This document shows positions 17,215 through 26,337 of a stretch of DNA of 64,000 bases, one piece after another. This stretch comes from an uncultured Flavobacteriales bacterium (GTDB taxonomy: Bacteria > Bacteroidota > Bacteroidia > Flavobacteriales_D > Crocinitomicaceae). The number at the start of each line of letters is the position of its first letter. Position 1 is the first letter of the stretch. Below the pieces are notes generated by a model that ran no database searches, was not told the DNA's origin, and worked only from the letters and a program-made list of their open reading frames with translations. The stretch spans positions 25,522 to 89,521 of the forward strand of contig CAJXMN010000001.1 in the NCBI GenBank assembly GCA_913056215.1, read 5' to 3'. Made by a program: the position numbers and the translations under genes.

Positions 17215-18615
17215 ATGGAAATAAAATTTGCCGGAGCAGCCGGAACAGTTACAGGTAGCAAACACATTATCACGTTGTGGGATAACAAGAGGGTCATGTT
17301 GGACTGTGGCATGTATCAAGGATTGGGAAAAGATACTTTCAAGCTTAATAACGAAGACTTCGCTGATCCCAATGAGATCGATGCGATCATCTTATCACAT
17401 GCTCACATTGATCATTCTGGATTGATCCCTAAATTCGTTAAAGATGGGTACGAAGGTGATATCTATTGTACAGAGGCCACTTATGCGCTGTGCGAAATCA
17501 TGTTAAGAGATAGTGCATACATCCAGGAAGCAGATGTACGCTACTCCAATAAACGTCATGGTCGTGATGGCGACCAAGCTTACCAGCCGCTTTACGTTGC
17601 TTCTGATGCAGAACGTGCTCTGCAACAGTTCGTCGTCATTCCAGAAAACGAAAAAACCAAGGTTCTTGACGGTATAGAAATCACCTTTATCCCAAACGGG
17701 CATATTTTGGGTAGTGCTGCCGTGTTTTTAAATATTGATGAGTTAAGTGTACAACACACTTTACTTTACACTGCAGATATTGGCAGGTACAAAACTTCCT
17801 TAATAAAGGATCCTGAACCCGTTCCTCAAGCAGATTATGTGATTTGTGAATCAACGTATGGAGATCGTCTACACGATTATGCTGTGGATGCCGAACAGAT
17901 GGTCCTCAACTCCATTCTTCACACGATTAAAGAAAAGAAGGGGAAATTAATCATACCAGCATTTAGTGTGGGCAGAACACAGGAGTTGGTTTTTGCACTC
18001 AACAAACTCGATTTACACGGTTTGCTTCCTGACATCAAAATTTTCGTAGACAGTCCACTTGCCACAGATGCTACGAACATCACAAAAAAGTTTGCTCACC
18101 TTTTGAATAAAGAGGTCCAGCGATTTTGTAAGTCCCGAAACGATCCCTTCGGATTTCAAAAACTTCACTACGTCAAAAATCAAGAAGAATCGAAGCGTAT
18201 CAATGCCTCTGAACAGCCCTGTATTATTATTTCTGCTTCAGGAATGGCCGATGCGGGAAGGGTAAAACACCACATTTATCACGCTATTGAAAAGACTAAA
18301 AACACTCTACTTTTCGTGGGATACGCCGAACCCAATTCACTGGCGGGAAGATTACAAAACGGTGATCAAAAAGTTACCATTTTTGGAGATCAGATGCAGG
18401 TCAATGCCGAAACAAAATATATCAAATCGTTGAGTGCCCATGGTGATTATAAGGAAATGATTCGTTATCTTTCTTCAATGAATCCTGGAAGGATAAAGAA
18501 ATTATTTTTAGTACATGGAGAGGAAAGCGTGCGACAAACTTTCAAAGAAAAATTGAAAGGTGCAGGTCACCACTCTATTCATACGCCAGCTAAAAATGAA
18601 ACGTTCAAAACGTAA
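17215..18615 (+). CDS. Metallo-beta-lactamase/beta-CASP RNA nuclease
   Basis: The 466-residue protein shows all the marks of a beta-CASP nuclease. These are the zinc motif SHAHIDHSG at about residues 60-68, a later metal Asp in YTADIGR, ESTYGDR, the beta-CASP PAFSVGRTQEL, the ISASGMADAGR motif, and a C-terminal SAHGDY. Relatives are CPSF73-like enzymes and bacterial RNA exo/endonucleases acting in the cytoplasm. The length is typical. The TAA shares its last A with the ATG of the next gene, so the two are probably translationally coupled. The RNA substrate is unknown. Confidence 0.92.
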   Translation: MEIKFAGAAGTVTGSKHIITLWDNKRVMLDCGMYQGLGKDTFKLNNEDFADPNEIDAIILSHAHIDHSGLIPKFVKDGYEGDIYCTEATYALCEIMLRDSAYIQEADVRYSNKRHGRDGDQAYQPLYVASDAERALQQFVVIPENEKTKVLDGIEITFIPNGHILGSAAVFLNIDELSVQHTLLYTADIGRYKTSLIKDPEPVPQADYVICESTYGDRLHDYAVDAEQMVLNSILHTIKEKKGKLIIPAFSVGRTQELVFALNKLDLHGLLPDIKIFVDSPLATDATNITKKFAHLLNKEVQRFCKSRNDPFGFQKLHYVKNQEESKRINASEQPCIIISASGMADAGRVKHHIYHAIEKTKNTLLFVGYAEPNSLAGRLQNGDQKVTIFGDQMQVNAETKYIKSLSAHGDYKEMIRYLSSMNPGRIKKLFLVHGEESVRQTFKEKLKGAGHHSIHTPAKNETFKT

Positions 18616-19634
18616 TGAATTTTAAAACAAATAACTTAATTGTGATGGTGTTCTCACTCCTTTTGAATGCTGGTTGCAATGAAGAATCTGCGCCCAAGGT
18701 CACGAAAAAAAGTATTCCACCAGCCAAAGAGCAAATCATCCGCTGGAGTCATTTCAACAAGAGGGGTTTTTACAATGTCAGTTTTCCGCGATGGTTTAAT
18801 GCGCAACTGATTAAAGAAAACAATATTAAACATATTCAATTAACCCAAAAAACCGCCCAACCGGATAGCGATAAAACCATATTTCTTGACACCTTCCCCG
18901 ATCATCAGTGGGATTTTTATTTCAATAAAAAAGGAGCACCTAAAAAGGTGACATTTAAAGAATATGTTCAGTCCCAGGTGATTGCAGAGCACCGCTTTTC
19001 CTACTCTTCATCGCCGGATGAATACGGTTATTCTGCACCGAACTACAACGCTTCGTACGCCTTCGAGAAAAACGATAATAGTATTGAACAATTAATCAAT
19101 AAATTCGAAGAATTTCAAGCCTTTACCCGCCTGGAGCTGCTGGAGTCAGACAGCACACGACGTATTTATAGAAACACATCTGCATTTAGAGAAGAAAAAC
19201 ATATTTTTATTCAGGATACAAATAATTGGAATGTTCGTCATATTGATCTCACATATCAAGCCTCGGGTCAACATTTCTTCTATTACGGATCACCACTACG
19301 TTTTATCTCAAGTTTTCAACTGGAAAATTTAGTGGAGAAAACCAACCGCGAAATACGCACCTATCATTCAACTGGAGTTATTGACGAACAACTCTTCTAC
19401 GCGAATGGATTTTATAGAAAGCGCGTTTATGAGTATGATTCACTCGGAAATTGCAAGGGTTACTTCGATGAATTGATTACAACGGCCGAAACACCCATCT
19501 TTTCTGAACACACAGAAGTTGTCTACGATCAAAGTTTACCGCAGTCACTCATTACTTTTGCTGCTGAGGACACGAGTTTAAATACGCCACGTCAGCAATT
19601 AAATATTGAATATTTTAAATTTCCGGAACAGTGA
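18615..19634 (+). CDS. Lipoprotein of unknown function
   Basis: The 339-residue product starts with a hydrophobic stretch and a lipobox (LNAGC, Cys about residue 20), so it is probably an exported lipoprotein. The body has long tyrosine- and phenylalanine-rich stretches and phrases such as YEYDSLGNCKGYFDE and RTYHSTGVIDEQLFY. These resemble antitoxin-like or MORN-type beta repeats and RHS-like strands, but I cannot assign a family. The gene overlaps the nuclease before it by one base and the membrane protein after it by 4 nt, so the three form one unit. Confidence 0.7.
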   Translation: MNFKTNNLIVMVFSLLLNAGCNEESAPKVTKKSIPPAKEQIIRWSHFNKRGFYNVSFPRWFNAQLIKENNIKHIQLTQKTAQPDSDKTIFLDTFPDHQWDFYFNKKGAPKKVTFKEYVQSQVIAEHRFSYSSSPDEYGYSAPNYNASYAFEKNDNSIEQLINKFEEFQAFTRLELLESDSTRRIYRNTSAFREEKHIFIQDTNNWNVRHIDLTYQASGQHFFYYGSPLRFISSFQLENLVEKTNREIRTYHSTGVIDEQLFYANGFYRKRVYEYDSLGNCKGYFDELITTAETPIFSEHTEVVYDQSLPQSLITFAAEDTSLNTPRQQLNIEYFKFPEQ

Positions 19635-21214
19635 CAAAGCTGCGCTTTTTAATAGCTTTTATTGCACCTTTGACTTTAGGGCTGTCGATGACCATTGTAG
19701 CTTATTATGGAGGCAACTTTTCAAATTTACCCGGCGACTTAGGCGATACGCGATTTAATCTGTTTATCCTGGAGCATTGCTTTCAATATTTTACTGGAAG
19801 CGTAGATGAGTTTTGGAATGCAGGATTTATGTATCCGGAAGCCGAGGTCATTTCACTATCAGACAACTTACTAGGGAGTGCTCCCATTTATGCCTTGTTT
19901 CGGCTATTGGGTTACGATATTTTTACCGCGTTTCAAGGATGGGCGATCACCTTGGCACTGTTGAATTACATAGCTGCTTTTCTACTCATTCAATACCTTT
20001 CTAAAAAGACTTGGTTTGCAGGTATCGCAGCATTTATCTTTGCCTTTTCTATAGGTCTTGCTGCACAAATGAATCACGCTCAAACCTTTCCTCGTTTTGC
20101 GATACCTCTAGTTTTTTTATTCCTCCTTTTATGGAAGGATCGCTTAAACTGGAAATGGTTTTTCCTGGCTGCCCTCAGTTTGACTTATACTTTTTACTGT
20201 GGCATTTACCTCGGTTTTACAGCATTTGTTCCTTTTGCCATCATTTTCATTTTCACCGTCATTAAAAACCGAAAAAAGCTTTATTTATCAATTTTGAAAT
20301 GGCGCACCGCAGTAGGTTATGGCTTAAGCGTTGTCCTGTCCAGCGTTTTCCTGTTCAAACTCTTTGCTCCTTATATGCGAAGAGCTCAATCTACAACCTT
20401 ACACAGTTACAGCCAGATCAAAGAAAGCATCCCTACTCCGTTGAGCTACATATCGGCACACCCAGGCACCCTCGTTCATGATTCAATCGAAAACCTCATC
20501 GGTGAAAGCCAAACGGGTTACTGGGATCACTGGCTGTTTCCAGGATGGTTCGGAATTATAGGAATATTGATGATGTTCACGGTCTTCTTTTGGAGAAAAA
20601 AGATGAAATTAACTCCTTTTTTTAAACCGCAGACCACGCTTTTATTGATAGCTGGTGCAATCACATTCTTGGTGTTTTTGCGCATAGGGGACTATTCACT
20701 TTACTATTTCTTACAATTGTTACCAGGCTACGGTGCCATGCGCTCCATGACAAGAATCATTAATATCGAATTACTATTCTTCGGAATTGGCACTGCAATG
20801 GCACTATCACTGGCAACATCTCGCATAAAAAGGCAGCGTTATCTCGTTTTTTTAATAGTGTTACCACTTCTCTACCTGGACAATTATATAGCACCAACAC
20901 ATACCAACACAACGCCAAAAAAAATTATGCAGGAACGCCATAAGCAACTCATCGAGAAAATGGATCATATCCCTAAGGGAAGCGTGGTTGCCTACGAACC
21001 CGATTTGGAAAAATTAAACCATCCCATTGACCATTACCAATTAGATGCCATGTTAGCTGCTCAAGCAGTCGGATTAAAGAGTATCAACGGTTATTCTGCC
21101 CGTGCCGCTTATCGCTTTGGTCGATATTGGGCAAAACCCAACCCTGAAAATCGCCAGTACTGGCTTGAGCGATTTGAGGCTCACCCCAATGAAAAGATCT
21201 ACGTAATTCATTAG
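19631..21214 (+). CDS. Polytopic membrane protein, GT-C glycosyltransferase-like
   Basis: The start is GTG at 19631 inside GTGA, a 4-nt overlap with the preceding stop; no ATG gives the full N-terminal helix. The 527-residue product has about ten membrane helices and a soluble C-terminal part of about 95 residues. After helix 1 comes a luminal loop with LPGDLGDTRFN, where GT-C glycosyltransferases and YfhO-like proteins usually keep catalytic acids. A lipid-linked sugar transferase acting on an outward-facing substrate is plausible, but no acceptor can be named. An alternative is a membrane protein of the same fold without transferase activity. Confidence 0.7.
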   Translation: MTKLRFLIAFIAPLTLGLSMTIVAYYGGNFSNLPGDLGDTRFNLFILEHCFQYFTGSVDEFWNAGFMYPEAEVISLSDNLLGSAPIYALFRLLGYDIFTAFQGWAITLALLNYIAAFLLIQYLSKKTWFAGIAAFIFAFSIGLAAQMNHAQTFPRFAIPLVFLFLLLWKDRLNWKWFFLAALSLTYTFYCGIYLGFTAFVPFAIIFIFTVIKNRKKLYLSILKWRTAVGYGLSVVLSSVFLFKLFAPYMRRAQSTTLHSYSQIKESIPTPLSYISAHPGTLVHDSIENLIGESQTGYWDHWLFPGWFGIIGILMMFTVFFWRKKMKLTPFFKPQTTLLLIAGAITFLVFLRIGDYSLYYFLQLLPGYGAMRSMTRIINIELLFFGIGTAMALSLATSRIKRQRYLVFLIVLPLLYLDNYIAPTHTNTTPKKIMQERHKQLIEKMDHIPKGSVVAYEPDLEKLNHPIDHYQLDAMLAAQAVGLKSINGYSARAAYRFGRYWAKPNPENRQYWLERFEAHPNEKIYVIH

Positions 21215-21372
21215 TTTTAAAGGATAAAAAACACAAGGGCCTTTAACCACCTTTTTTCATAACTATATCGTATTTCATTTTACGATTTGCACATCCAAGG
21301 AACAAAACTCCGCGAACACTTTCATAATTAATCGAATTCCTCTATCTTGTCGCCGATCAAAAATCAAAGATT

Positions 21373-23217
21373 ATGAGCGAAGGTAAAGTACTCGATTTTA
21401 TTGACGATGTATTAAAAAATATGCCATTAGATTGGTTAAAACTCACAACACACCGTCTGGATATTTACAATGAAAGTTTGGCGAAAACGGAATTTCTGGA
21501 GAAGTTTGAATCTTTGTTTAAATCTGATAACGCGAACCCCTCCGCACTCAGTGAGCTTCCAACTGCCTTTGATTACATTCGTTTAGGGCATCCGCTATCA
21601 TCTGTATTGGAATGGACGATTGCTCAGATGAATGACCTTCAACCCGAAAATGTTATTAGTTTTTCGTCTCGGACGATTCCCGTTTTAGCGGTGCTCCGAA
21701 AAAACTTATTTGACCAAAAGGACACGCAAATCCTTTATACGGGACAACTTCCTGATGCGTTTGATGCAGATGCATTAAAAAGCGTTTATGGTTACAATTT
21801 CGAATTAAAGAAAGTGGATGATGCCAATGCTGTAGGTGCATTTGACGGCAGCACGGTCTTTATTAAACAAGACGGCGAATTGAACGCGCTTGAACACAAC
21901 GCAAATATTGACTTTTTCGTCAATATTAATGATGATTTGGGAAGTGTAGTAATTGTCAATAGTGACGATCCGGAAAGCTACGTTTCTGCAATTCAACACG
22001 TGCGAAGGAGGGAAACGATAGCCATGACGCCAGCAGATGCCTTTACAGCACTGCAGCGACTCGTCGGTAAATCGTCGTCCGATCAGGAAAAAAGTGCAGT
22101 TGAAACCAATAAGGCAAGTGTCACTGATTCTATTCAAACCATCACCGGTACAACTACAAAACCATTACTCGGTTCCTGTGGTTTATCCGTTCAATATGCA
22201 ATTATGATGGGACTTATAGATGAAGCCCAGGAAAAACATCCGGGAAAACAGATCAAAATAGTTGTTCCGCCGAATTGCTACGGTGGAACCAACGATCAGG
22301 CGAGACGCGTTGCTGCATGTCTTGATAATGTTGAAATCGTTGACTTACCTGTTGATGGAGATCACAACATGGTTGAAAGCACCGACCTTGTTTTAGATCG
22401 TGTTGCGGCAGCAGATGCTGTTCCCTACATCATTGCTGAAATTCCGACAAATCCAAGGGTGGAGGTTCCGGATTTGGAAAAATTGAGGGCTGCCTTGAGT
22501 AAAGAGCGCAAAACACCAAACGGTGAAGTGGCGATTGATCCAGTATTTATTTTAGATCAAACCTTTTGCCCCAACATCCAGTTTTTGGCAAAAGACGGTA
22601 TTCTTGCGAACATCAGAACTATTTCTTACGTGAGTGGATCGAAATTCCCAAGCGGTGGTAAATGTACAGCGGGCTATTGTGTTGTCAACGACAAAGCAGA
22701 AGCTTTGCTGAACAACATTGAAAAACATTTAATTTTGTGCGACAATGAAGCTACTGACCTTCAAGTGGCGCTTTTGGCAGAACAATTACCTTCGATGAAT
22801 CAGCGAATCAAAGATGCTTACAAAAATACGCGAGAATTCGTCAATTTCATCGAGGAGACACTACCAACGGCAAAAATCAATTTTGTTTCTGAAGAACTGG
22901 CTGAAGCAGGGTTTACACCTTCTGTGTTTTCATTAGACCTTCCCACAAAAGGAAATACCAACGAAGAACGAGAGGCTTACAAGCGCGCATTAAACCAAAA
23001 ATTAATTGATATGATGATTGGTGAAATTCCGAATGAAAGCAAGAACTGCGTGAGTTATGGCCAGTTAAAAGGCTGCTATTGGACCATTCCGGCTACCTCT
23101 ACGCAAGGAACGACAAAAGAAAAGGACAAAGACTACATTGCCCGCGTTTCAGTATCCCCCGATCTGGACCTCGAACGCCACAAAAAGGTATTCAAAAAAT
23201 TTGTTGAACAGATCTAA
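21373..23217 (+). CDS. Long PLP-dependent enzyme related to Cys/Met metabolism enzymes
   Basis: The 614-residue protein is far longer than the ~380 residues usual for the cystathionine gamma-synthase family. The C-terminal half has the PLP region, with Lys424 in SGSKFPSGGKCTAGY as the likely cofactor lysine, and IAEIPTNPRVEVPDLEKL typical of this fold. The first ~250 residues include GHPLSSVLEW and a predicted alpha/beta part that I cannot assign. It should act in the cytoplasm on a sulfur- or hydroxyl-bearing amino acid. A true family member lies at 24772-25926, so this one may have another substrate. It appears monocistronic; a 158-nt leader precedes it. Confidence 0.7.
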   Translation: MSEGKVLDFIDDVLKNMPLDWLKLTTHRLDIYNESLAKTEFLEKFESLFKSDNANPSALSELPTAFDYIRLGHPLSSVLEWTIAQMNDLQPENVISFSSRTIPVLAVLRKNLFDQKDTQILYTGQLPDAFDADALKSVYGYNFELKKVDDANAVGAFDGSTVFIKQDGELNALEHNANIDFFVNINDDLGSVVIVNSDDPESYVSAIQHVRRRETIAMTPADAFTALQRLVGKSSSDQEKSAVETNKASVTDSIQTITGTTTKPLLGSCGLSVQYAIMMGLIDEAQEKHPGKQIKIVVPPNCYGGTNDQARRVAACLDNVEIVDLPVDGDHNMVESTDLVLDRVAAADAVPYIIAEIPTNPRVEVPDLEKLRAALSKERKTPNGEVAIDPVFILDQTFCPNIQFLAKDGILANIRTISYVSGSKFPSGGKCTAGYCVVNDKAEALLNNIEKHLILCDNEATDLQVALLAEQLPSMNQRIKDAYKNTREFVNFIEETLPTAKINFVSEELAEAGFTPSVFSLDLPTKGNTNEEREAYKRALNQKLIDMMIGEIPNESKNCVSYGQLKGCYWTIPATSTQGTTKEKDKDYIARVSVSPDLDLERHKKVFKKFVEQI

Positions 23218-23233
23218 TTATTTGTTCTGTTCT

Positions 23234-23273
23234 GCCGCAGGGGCGTATTGTGAACGCATTACGCCCCTCTGGC
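23234..23273. repeat. Palindromic hairpin between convergent genes, REP-like
   Basis: AGGGGCGTA (23239-23247) pairs perfectly with TACGCCCCT (23260-23268), and the outer GCC/GGC also pair. The loop is about 12 nt. It is much more GC-rich than its surroundings and lies between two convergent genes. No T-run follows on the plus strand, so it may act as a transcript-end stabiliser or be a dispersed palindromic repeat, not a classic terminator. Confidence 0.5.
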
Positions 23274-23362
23274 AATATGAACGTGACATTATAACGCCTG
23301 CTGCTCCCTTCATTTTTTTATATCCATCGCGGGTAGATCCAATTATCAAAAAGAGCGATCCC

Positions 23363-24067
23363 TTATATCCGATGTAGTACACCCTGGTCAGAATGGTCCT
23401 CATTGAGGAAGGTAGCCAATAATTCTGCCACTTGCTCTGGCGTTCTGAGTTCATCATTTTCCTTAAGCTCAACAAAGTTTTGTCGTCCGGAGAAATCTTT
23501 GGCTTTACTACTACGGATCGCCACTTGCATATCGGTGTCCACCACACCAGGTGCGATGCAGTAAATATTGGTTGATTTATTCAGCTCGCGCAATTCTTCA
23601 GCCAACGTTTCCGAAAACAAATTGATAGCGGCCTTAGAGGCACAATAAGCCGCCCAGGAAGGTACGGCTCTCTCACCCGCTCCGGAGGTGATGTTCACAA
23701 TCGTTTTTACATGATCAAATCCGAACGTTTGTATAACGTAACTACACATGTACTGCGCCGCCACCACATTCACCATACTCATATCCGTATAGTGTGTAAG
23801 TGTCAGTTCGTGAAAACGCTTAATTTCACCAATGATTCCTGAATTATTAATTAATTGTACCGGTTCGGGTTCTTCCTGTACAAACGGACTAAGATCGAGA
23901 TCGTACAACTGTTGTTTTTCGGTAAAATCGCACTTTAAAAAATGAAAATTATCGTGAACGATCTCATTGGTCCTCGATATGCCGATAACTTTATCGCCAT
24001 TCTCCAGGTAATAATTCGCAATGGCTCGGCCAATTCCTCTCGATGTTCCTGTAATTATATGTATCAT
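23363..24067 (-). CDS. Short-chain dehydrogenase/reductase
   Basis: The 234-residue protein has the SDR nucleotide-binding motif TGTSRGIG at residues 7-14, NNSG near 93, and the catalytic Ser with Y-x-x-x-K as YCASK, spaced as in classical SDRs. The C-terminal part has APGVVDTDM. It resembles sepiapterin-reductase-like SDRs. These use NAD(P)H to reduce a carbonyl in the cytoplasm; the substrate cannot be told. Its start overlaps the TrkA-type gene stop by 4 nt (ATGA), so both are translated from one message. Confidence 0.88.
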   Translation of the reverse strand: MIHIITGTSRGIGRAIANYYLENGDKVIGISRTNEIVHDNFHFLKCDFTEKQQLYDLDLSPFVQEEPEPVQLINNSGIIGEIKRFHELTLTHYTDMSMVNVVAAQYMCSYVIQTFGFDHVKTIVNITSGAGERAVPSWAAYCASKAAINLFSETLAEELRELNKSTNIYCIAPGVVDTDMQVAIRSSKAKDFSGRQNFVELKENDELRTPEQVAELLATFLNEDHSDQGVLHRI

Positions 24068-24762
24068 GATTCATTTACGTCTATGAAGCGTTGCACATGC
24101 TTGGCAGTACCAAAAACCACCAACGTGTCGCGCGATTCAATCACGGTATCACTATTAGGTACTCCGATAACGTGCTGTTCCACTTCGTATTGTCCTTTCT
24201 TTTTGATATCGTACTCGCGCTTCATGGTTACTAGTGTCAATTGGTATTTGTTCCTGAAGTCGATATCCTCGATTGTTCTGTTTAATGTCCCCTTAGGTGG
24301 TTTAATTTCCGCAATTTCATAGTCATCAGGTAATTGCAAAAACGACAAAATAGATGGATTGAGCAACTTTTCCCGAATAACAAAGGCCACCTCATCCTCG
24401 GGCGTCAGGATTTCTTTAACACCTATCTTTTCGAGAATCAGTCGTTGGTCGTTACCACTCGCCCGCGCAATGATACGTTTGACCCCCAAGTCCAGCAAGT
24501 GAACAGAAGTCAGCACTGTCGCTTCAAAGTTTTCTCCTATGGCCACAACCGCAGCATCCATTTCATCGATATTTTGAGAGGCGAGCGCTTTTGCATCAGT
24601 CGTGTCGAGTGTCACCGCAAACGCTACCTCGTCTTTGATGTTCTCAATTTTTTCCTCTTTATTATCAAAGGCAAATACCTGCGCGCCTCTCTCTGCGAGA
24701 CGCAATGCTATAGTTGAGCCATACTGTCCAACTCCGATAACTGCGAACTTACTAAATCCCAT
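24064..24762 (-). CDS. TrkA/KtrA-type potassium channel regulatory subunit
   Basis: The 232-residue protein has an N-terminal RCK Rossmann domain (GVGQYGSTIALRLAE, residues 9-23; D33 in VFAFDNKEE) and a C-terminal TrkA_C domain (about 140-228). This is the layout of KtrA/KtrC, the cytoplasmic NAD(H)- or ATP-gated subunits of Ktr potassium uptake. The membrane subunit (KtrB/TrkH) is not adjacent here. The neighbours are a transsulfuration enzyme (9 nt upstream) and an SDR (overlapping), so the operon is mixed. Confidence 0.88.
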   Translation of the reverse strand: MGFSKFAVIGVGQYGSTIALRLAERGAQVFAFDNKEEKIENIKDEVAFAVTLDTTDAKALASQNIDEMDAAVVAIGENFEATVLTSVHLLDLGVKRIIARASGNDQRLILEKIGVKEILTPEDEVAFVIREKLLNPSILSFLQLPDDYEIAEIKPPKGTLNRTIEDIDFRNKYQLTLVTMKREYDIKKKGQYEVEQHVIGVPNSDTVIESRDTLVVFGTAKHVQRFIDVNES

Positions 24763-24771
24763 TGTTTCTAA

Positions 24772-25926
24772 TTATGCTAAAGCTTGTGATATATCTTGTA
24801 ATAAGTCGTCGACATCTTCAACCCCTACACTCAGTCTGATCAGTGAATCGACTACACCAACCGCTTCGCGTTCTTTTGCCGGAATTGCCGCATGCGTCAT
24901 GGTCGCTGGGTGACACGTTAACGATTCAACTCCACCGAGCGATTCAGCAAGTGAAAACACCTCAAATTTCTCCATCACCCGATGTGCTGCCTCAGCATTG
25001 TTTTCCTGAAGCGAAAACGAGATCATTCCACCAAAGTCACTCATTTGCTTTTTGGCAATCGCATGCCCCGGATGATTTTCAAAGCCCGGCCAATAAACAT
25101 TTTTAACCTTCGGATGGTCCTGTAGAAAGTGAGCGATGCGTGCTCCATTCTCACTGTGACGCTGCATGCGCAAGTGGAGTGTTTTTAATCCGCGCAAGAC
25201 CAAGAAAGCATCCATCGGTCCAGGCACGGCTCCGGAGCTATTTTGTATGCGGTATATTTCATCGGCAACAGCCTTTTTTGATGTAACCAGTGCGCCCATC
25301 ACAACATCTGAGTGACCTCCCAAGTACTTCGTTACCGAGTGCATGACGAGATCTGCCCCCAAATCCATTGGTCGCTGCAAGTAGGGAGTGGCAAATGTAT
25401 TGTCCACGGCCAGCAAAACATCGGCATTTTGAGCTATTTTTGATAACGCCTTAATATCCACGATATTCATAATCGGGTTCGTTGGCGTCTCAGTCCAAAT
25501 CAATTTTGTATTAGAATTGATCTTTTCTTCCACATTTTTCAGTTCGTTCATATCCACAAAGTGGAACCGAATGCCAAACTGTTTAAAGACGCCCGTAAAA
25601 ATGCGATATGAACCACCGTAAAGATCATTGGAAGTAATCACCTCATCACCCGGCTTCAACATTTTTAAAACACAATCAATAGCAGCCAAACCACTTCCAA
25701 AACAAGCACCATATGTTGCATTTTCCAATGCTGCCAGCGCCTTCTCTAGTGCATCACGTGTTGGATTAAGTGATCGCGAATACGCGTACCCCTTGTGCTC
25801 GCCGACTTTTTCCTGCACGTAAGTGCTGGTTTGATAAATGGGTGTCATGATCGCACCTGTAGCTGGATCAGGTTCAACACCTGCGTGAATAGTCTTTGTT
25901 CCGAACTTAAAATGCTCTTTTTTCAT
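24772..25926 (-). CDS. Cystathionine gamma-synthase/lyase family PLP enzyme
   Basis: The 384-residue protein matches the family in length and has the signature SVTKYLGGHSD with Lys200 as the PLP lysine, plus YAYSRSLNPTRDALE and ETPTNPIMNIVDI. Sequence alone does not decide between gamma-synthase, gamma-lyase or beta-lyase. It acts in sulfur amino acid metabolism in the cytoplasm. It is the first gene of a minus-strand unit with the TrkA-type and SDR genes. A consensus promoter lies 39 nt upstream. Confidence 0.92.
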   Translation of the reverse strand: MKKEHFKFGTKTIHAGVEPDPATGAIMTPIYQTSTYVQEKVGEHKGYAYSRSLNPTRDALEKALAALENATYGACFGSGLAAIDCVLKMLKPGDEVITSNDLYGGSYRIFTGVFKQFGIRFHFVDMNELKNVEEKINSNTKLIWTETPTNPIMNIVDIKALSKIAQNADVLLAVDNTFATPYLQRPMDLGADLVMHSVTKYLGGHSDVVMGALVTSKKAVADEIYRIQNSSGAVPGPMDAFLVLRGLKTLHLRMQRHSENGARIAHFLQDHPKVKNVYWPGFENHPGHAIAKKQMSDFGGMISFSLQENNAEAAHRVMEKFEVFSLAESLGGVESLTCHPATMTHAAIPAKEREAVGVVDSLIRLSVGVEDVDDLLQDISQALA

Positions 25927-25964
25927 GAATCGTTTTTGTTCCCTCAGAACCCGTGTTTACCGTG

Positions 25965-25995
25965 CAAAAGTAACGATATTCATTCAGAATTGCAA
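25965..25995 (-). promoter_or_regulatory. Promoter of the cystathionine gamma-synthase family gene: TTG-N20-TACTTTTG
   Basis: On the minus strand, TTG (25993-25995) and TACTTTTG (25965-25972) are separated by exactly 20 nt, a full match to the -33/-7 Bacteroidota pattern. The leader to the ATG at 25926 would be about 35 nt. I see no riboswitch-like structure in it. Confidence 0.65.
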
Positions 25996-26109
25996 TTGCA
26001 GCACAAGTGCATCAACTGTTCAATAGTCGCGTATTCGCTTCAAATATTGAGCAGTAGCCACTCATATTTCGACTCACAAAACGCTCCTGACCATAATCGG
26101 TCACTAATT

Positions 26110-26138
26110 TTGTTATATTGCTCTAAACTGTATATTTG
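26110..26138 (+). promoter_or_regulatory. Promoter TTG-N18-TATATTTG in the 411-nt gap before the histidine kinase
   Basis: TTG at 26110-26112 and TATATTTG at 26131-26138 fit the consensus with an 18-nt spacer. The first ATG downstream is at 26163 and begins a 27-codon stub, not the kinase. The rest of the gap 25927-26337 has no other ORF or clear hairpin. Confidence 0.6.
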
Positions 26139-26162
26139 TCATCGCTAAACATAAAATAAACT

Positions 26163-26246
26163 ATGAAAAATCTTTTACTACTCACGCTATTATTCCGTAC
26201 ATCAACAAGTCCATTGAACCTAAAAGGTACTAGTGAGGGGTTATAA
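26163..26246 (+). pseudogene. 27-codon stub of an exported protein
   Basis: An ATG 24 nt after a consensus promoter starts MKNLLLLTLLF, a good signal-peptide beginning, but the frame ends after 27 codons. The residues after LLF (RTSTSPLNLKG) lack the usual cleavage region. The likeliest reading is the 5' remnant of a secreted-protein gene whose body was deleted or broken. A leader peptide or a small membrane peptide is the alternative. Confidence 0.4.
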
Positions 26247-26337
26247 ACACTGGTTAAGATTGAACAATAGGCATGGTAAAAAGTGAGTGTGAGTCTCCAC
26301 TATTAGACATTGAACTATTGTCCGATTCAAAAAGAGC

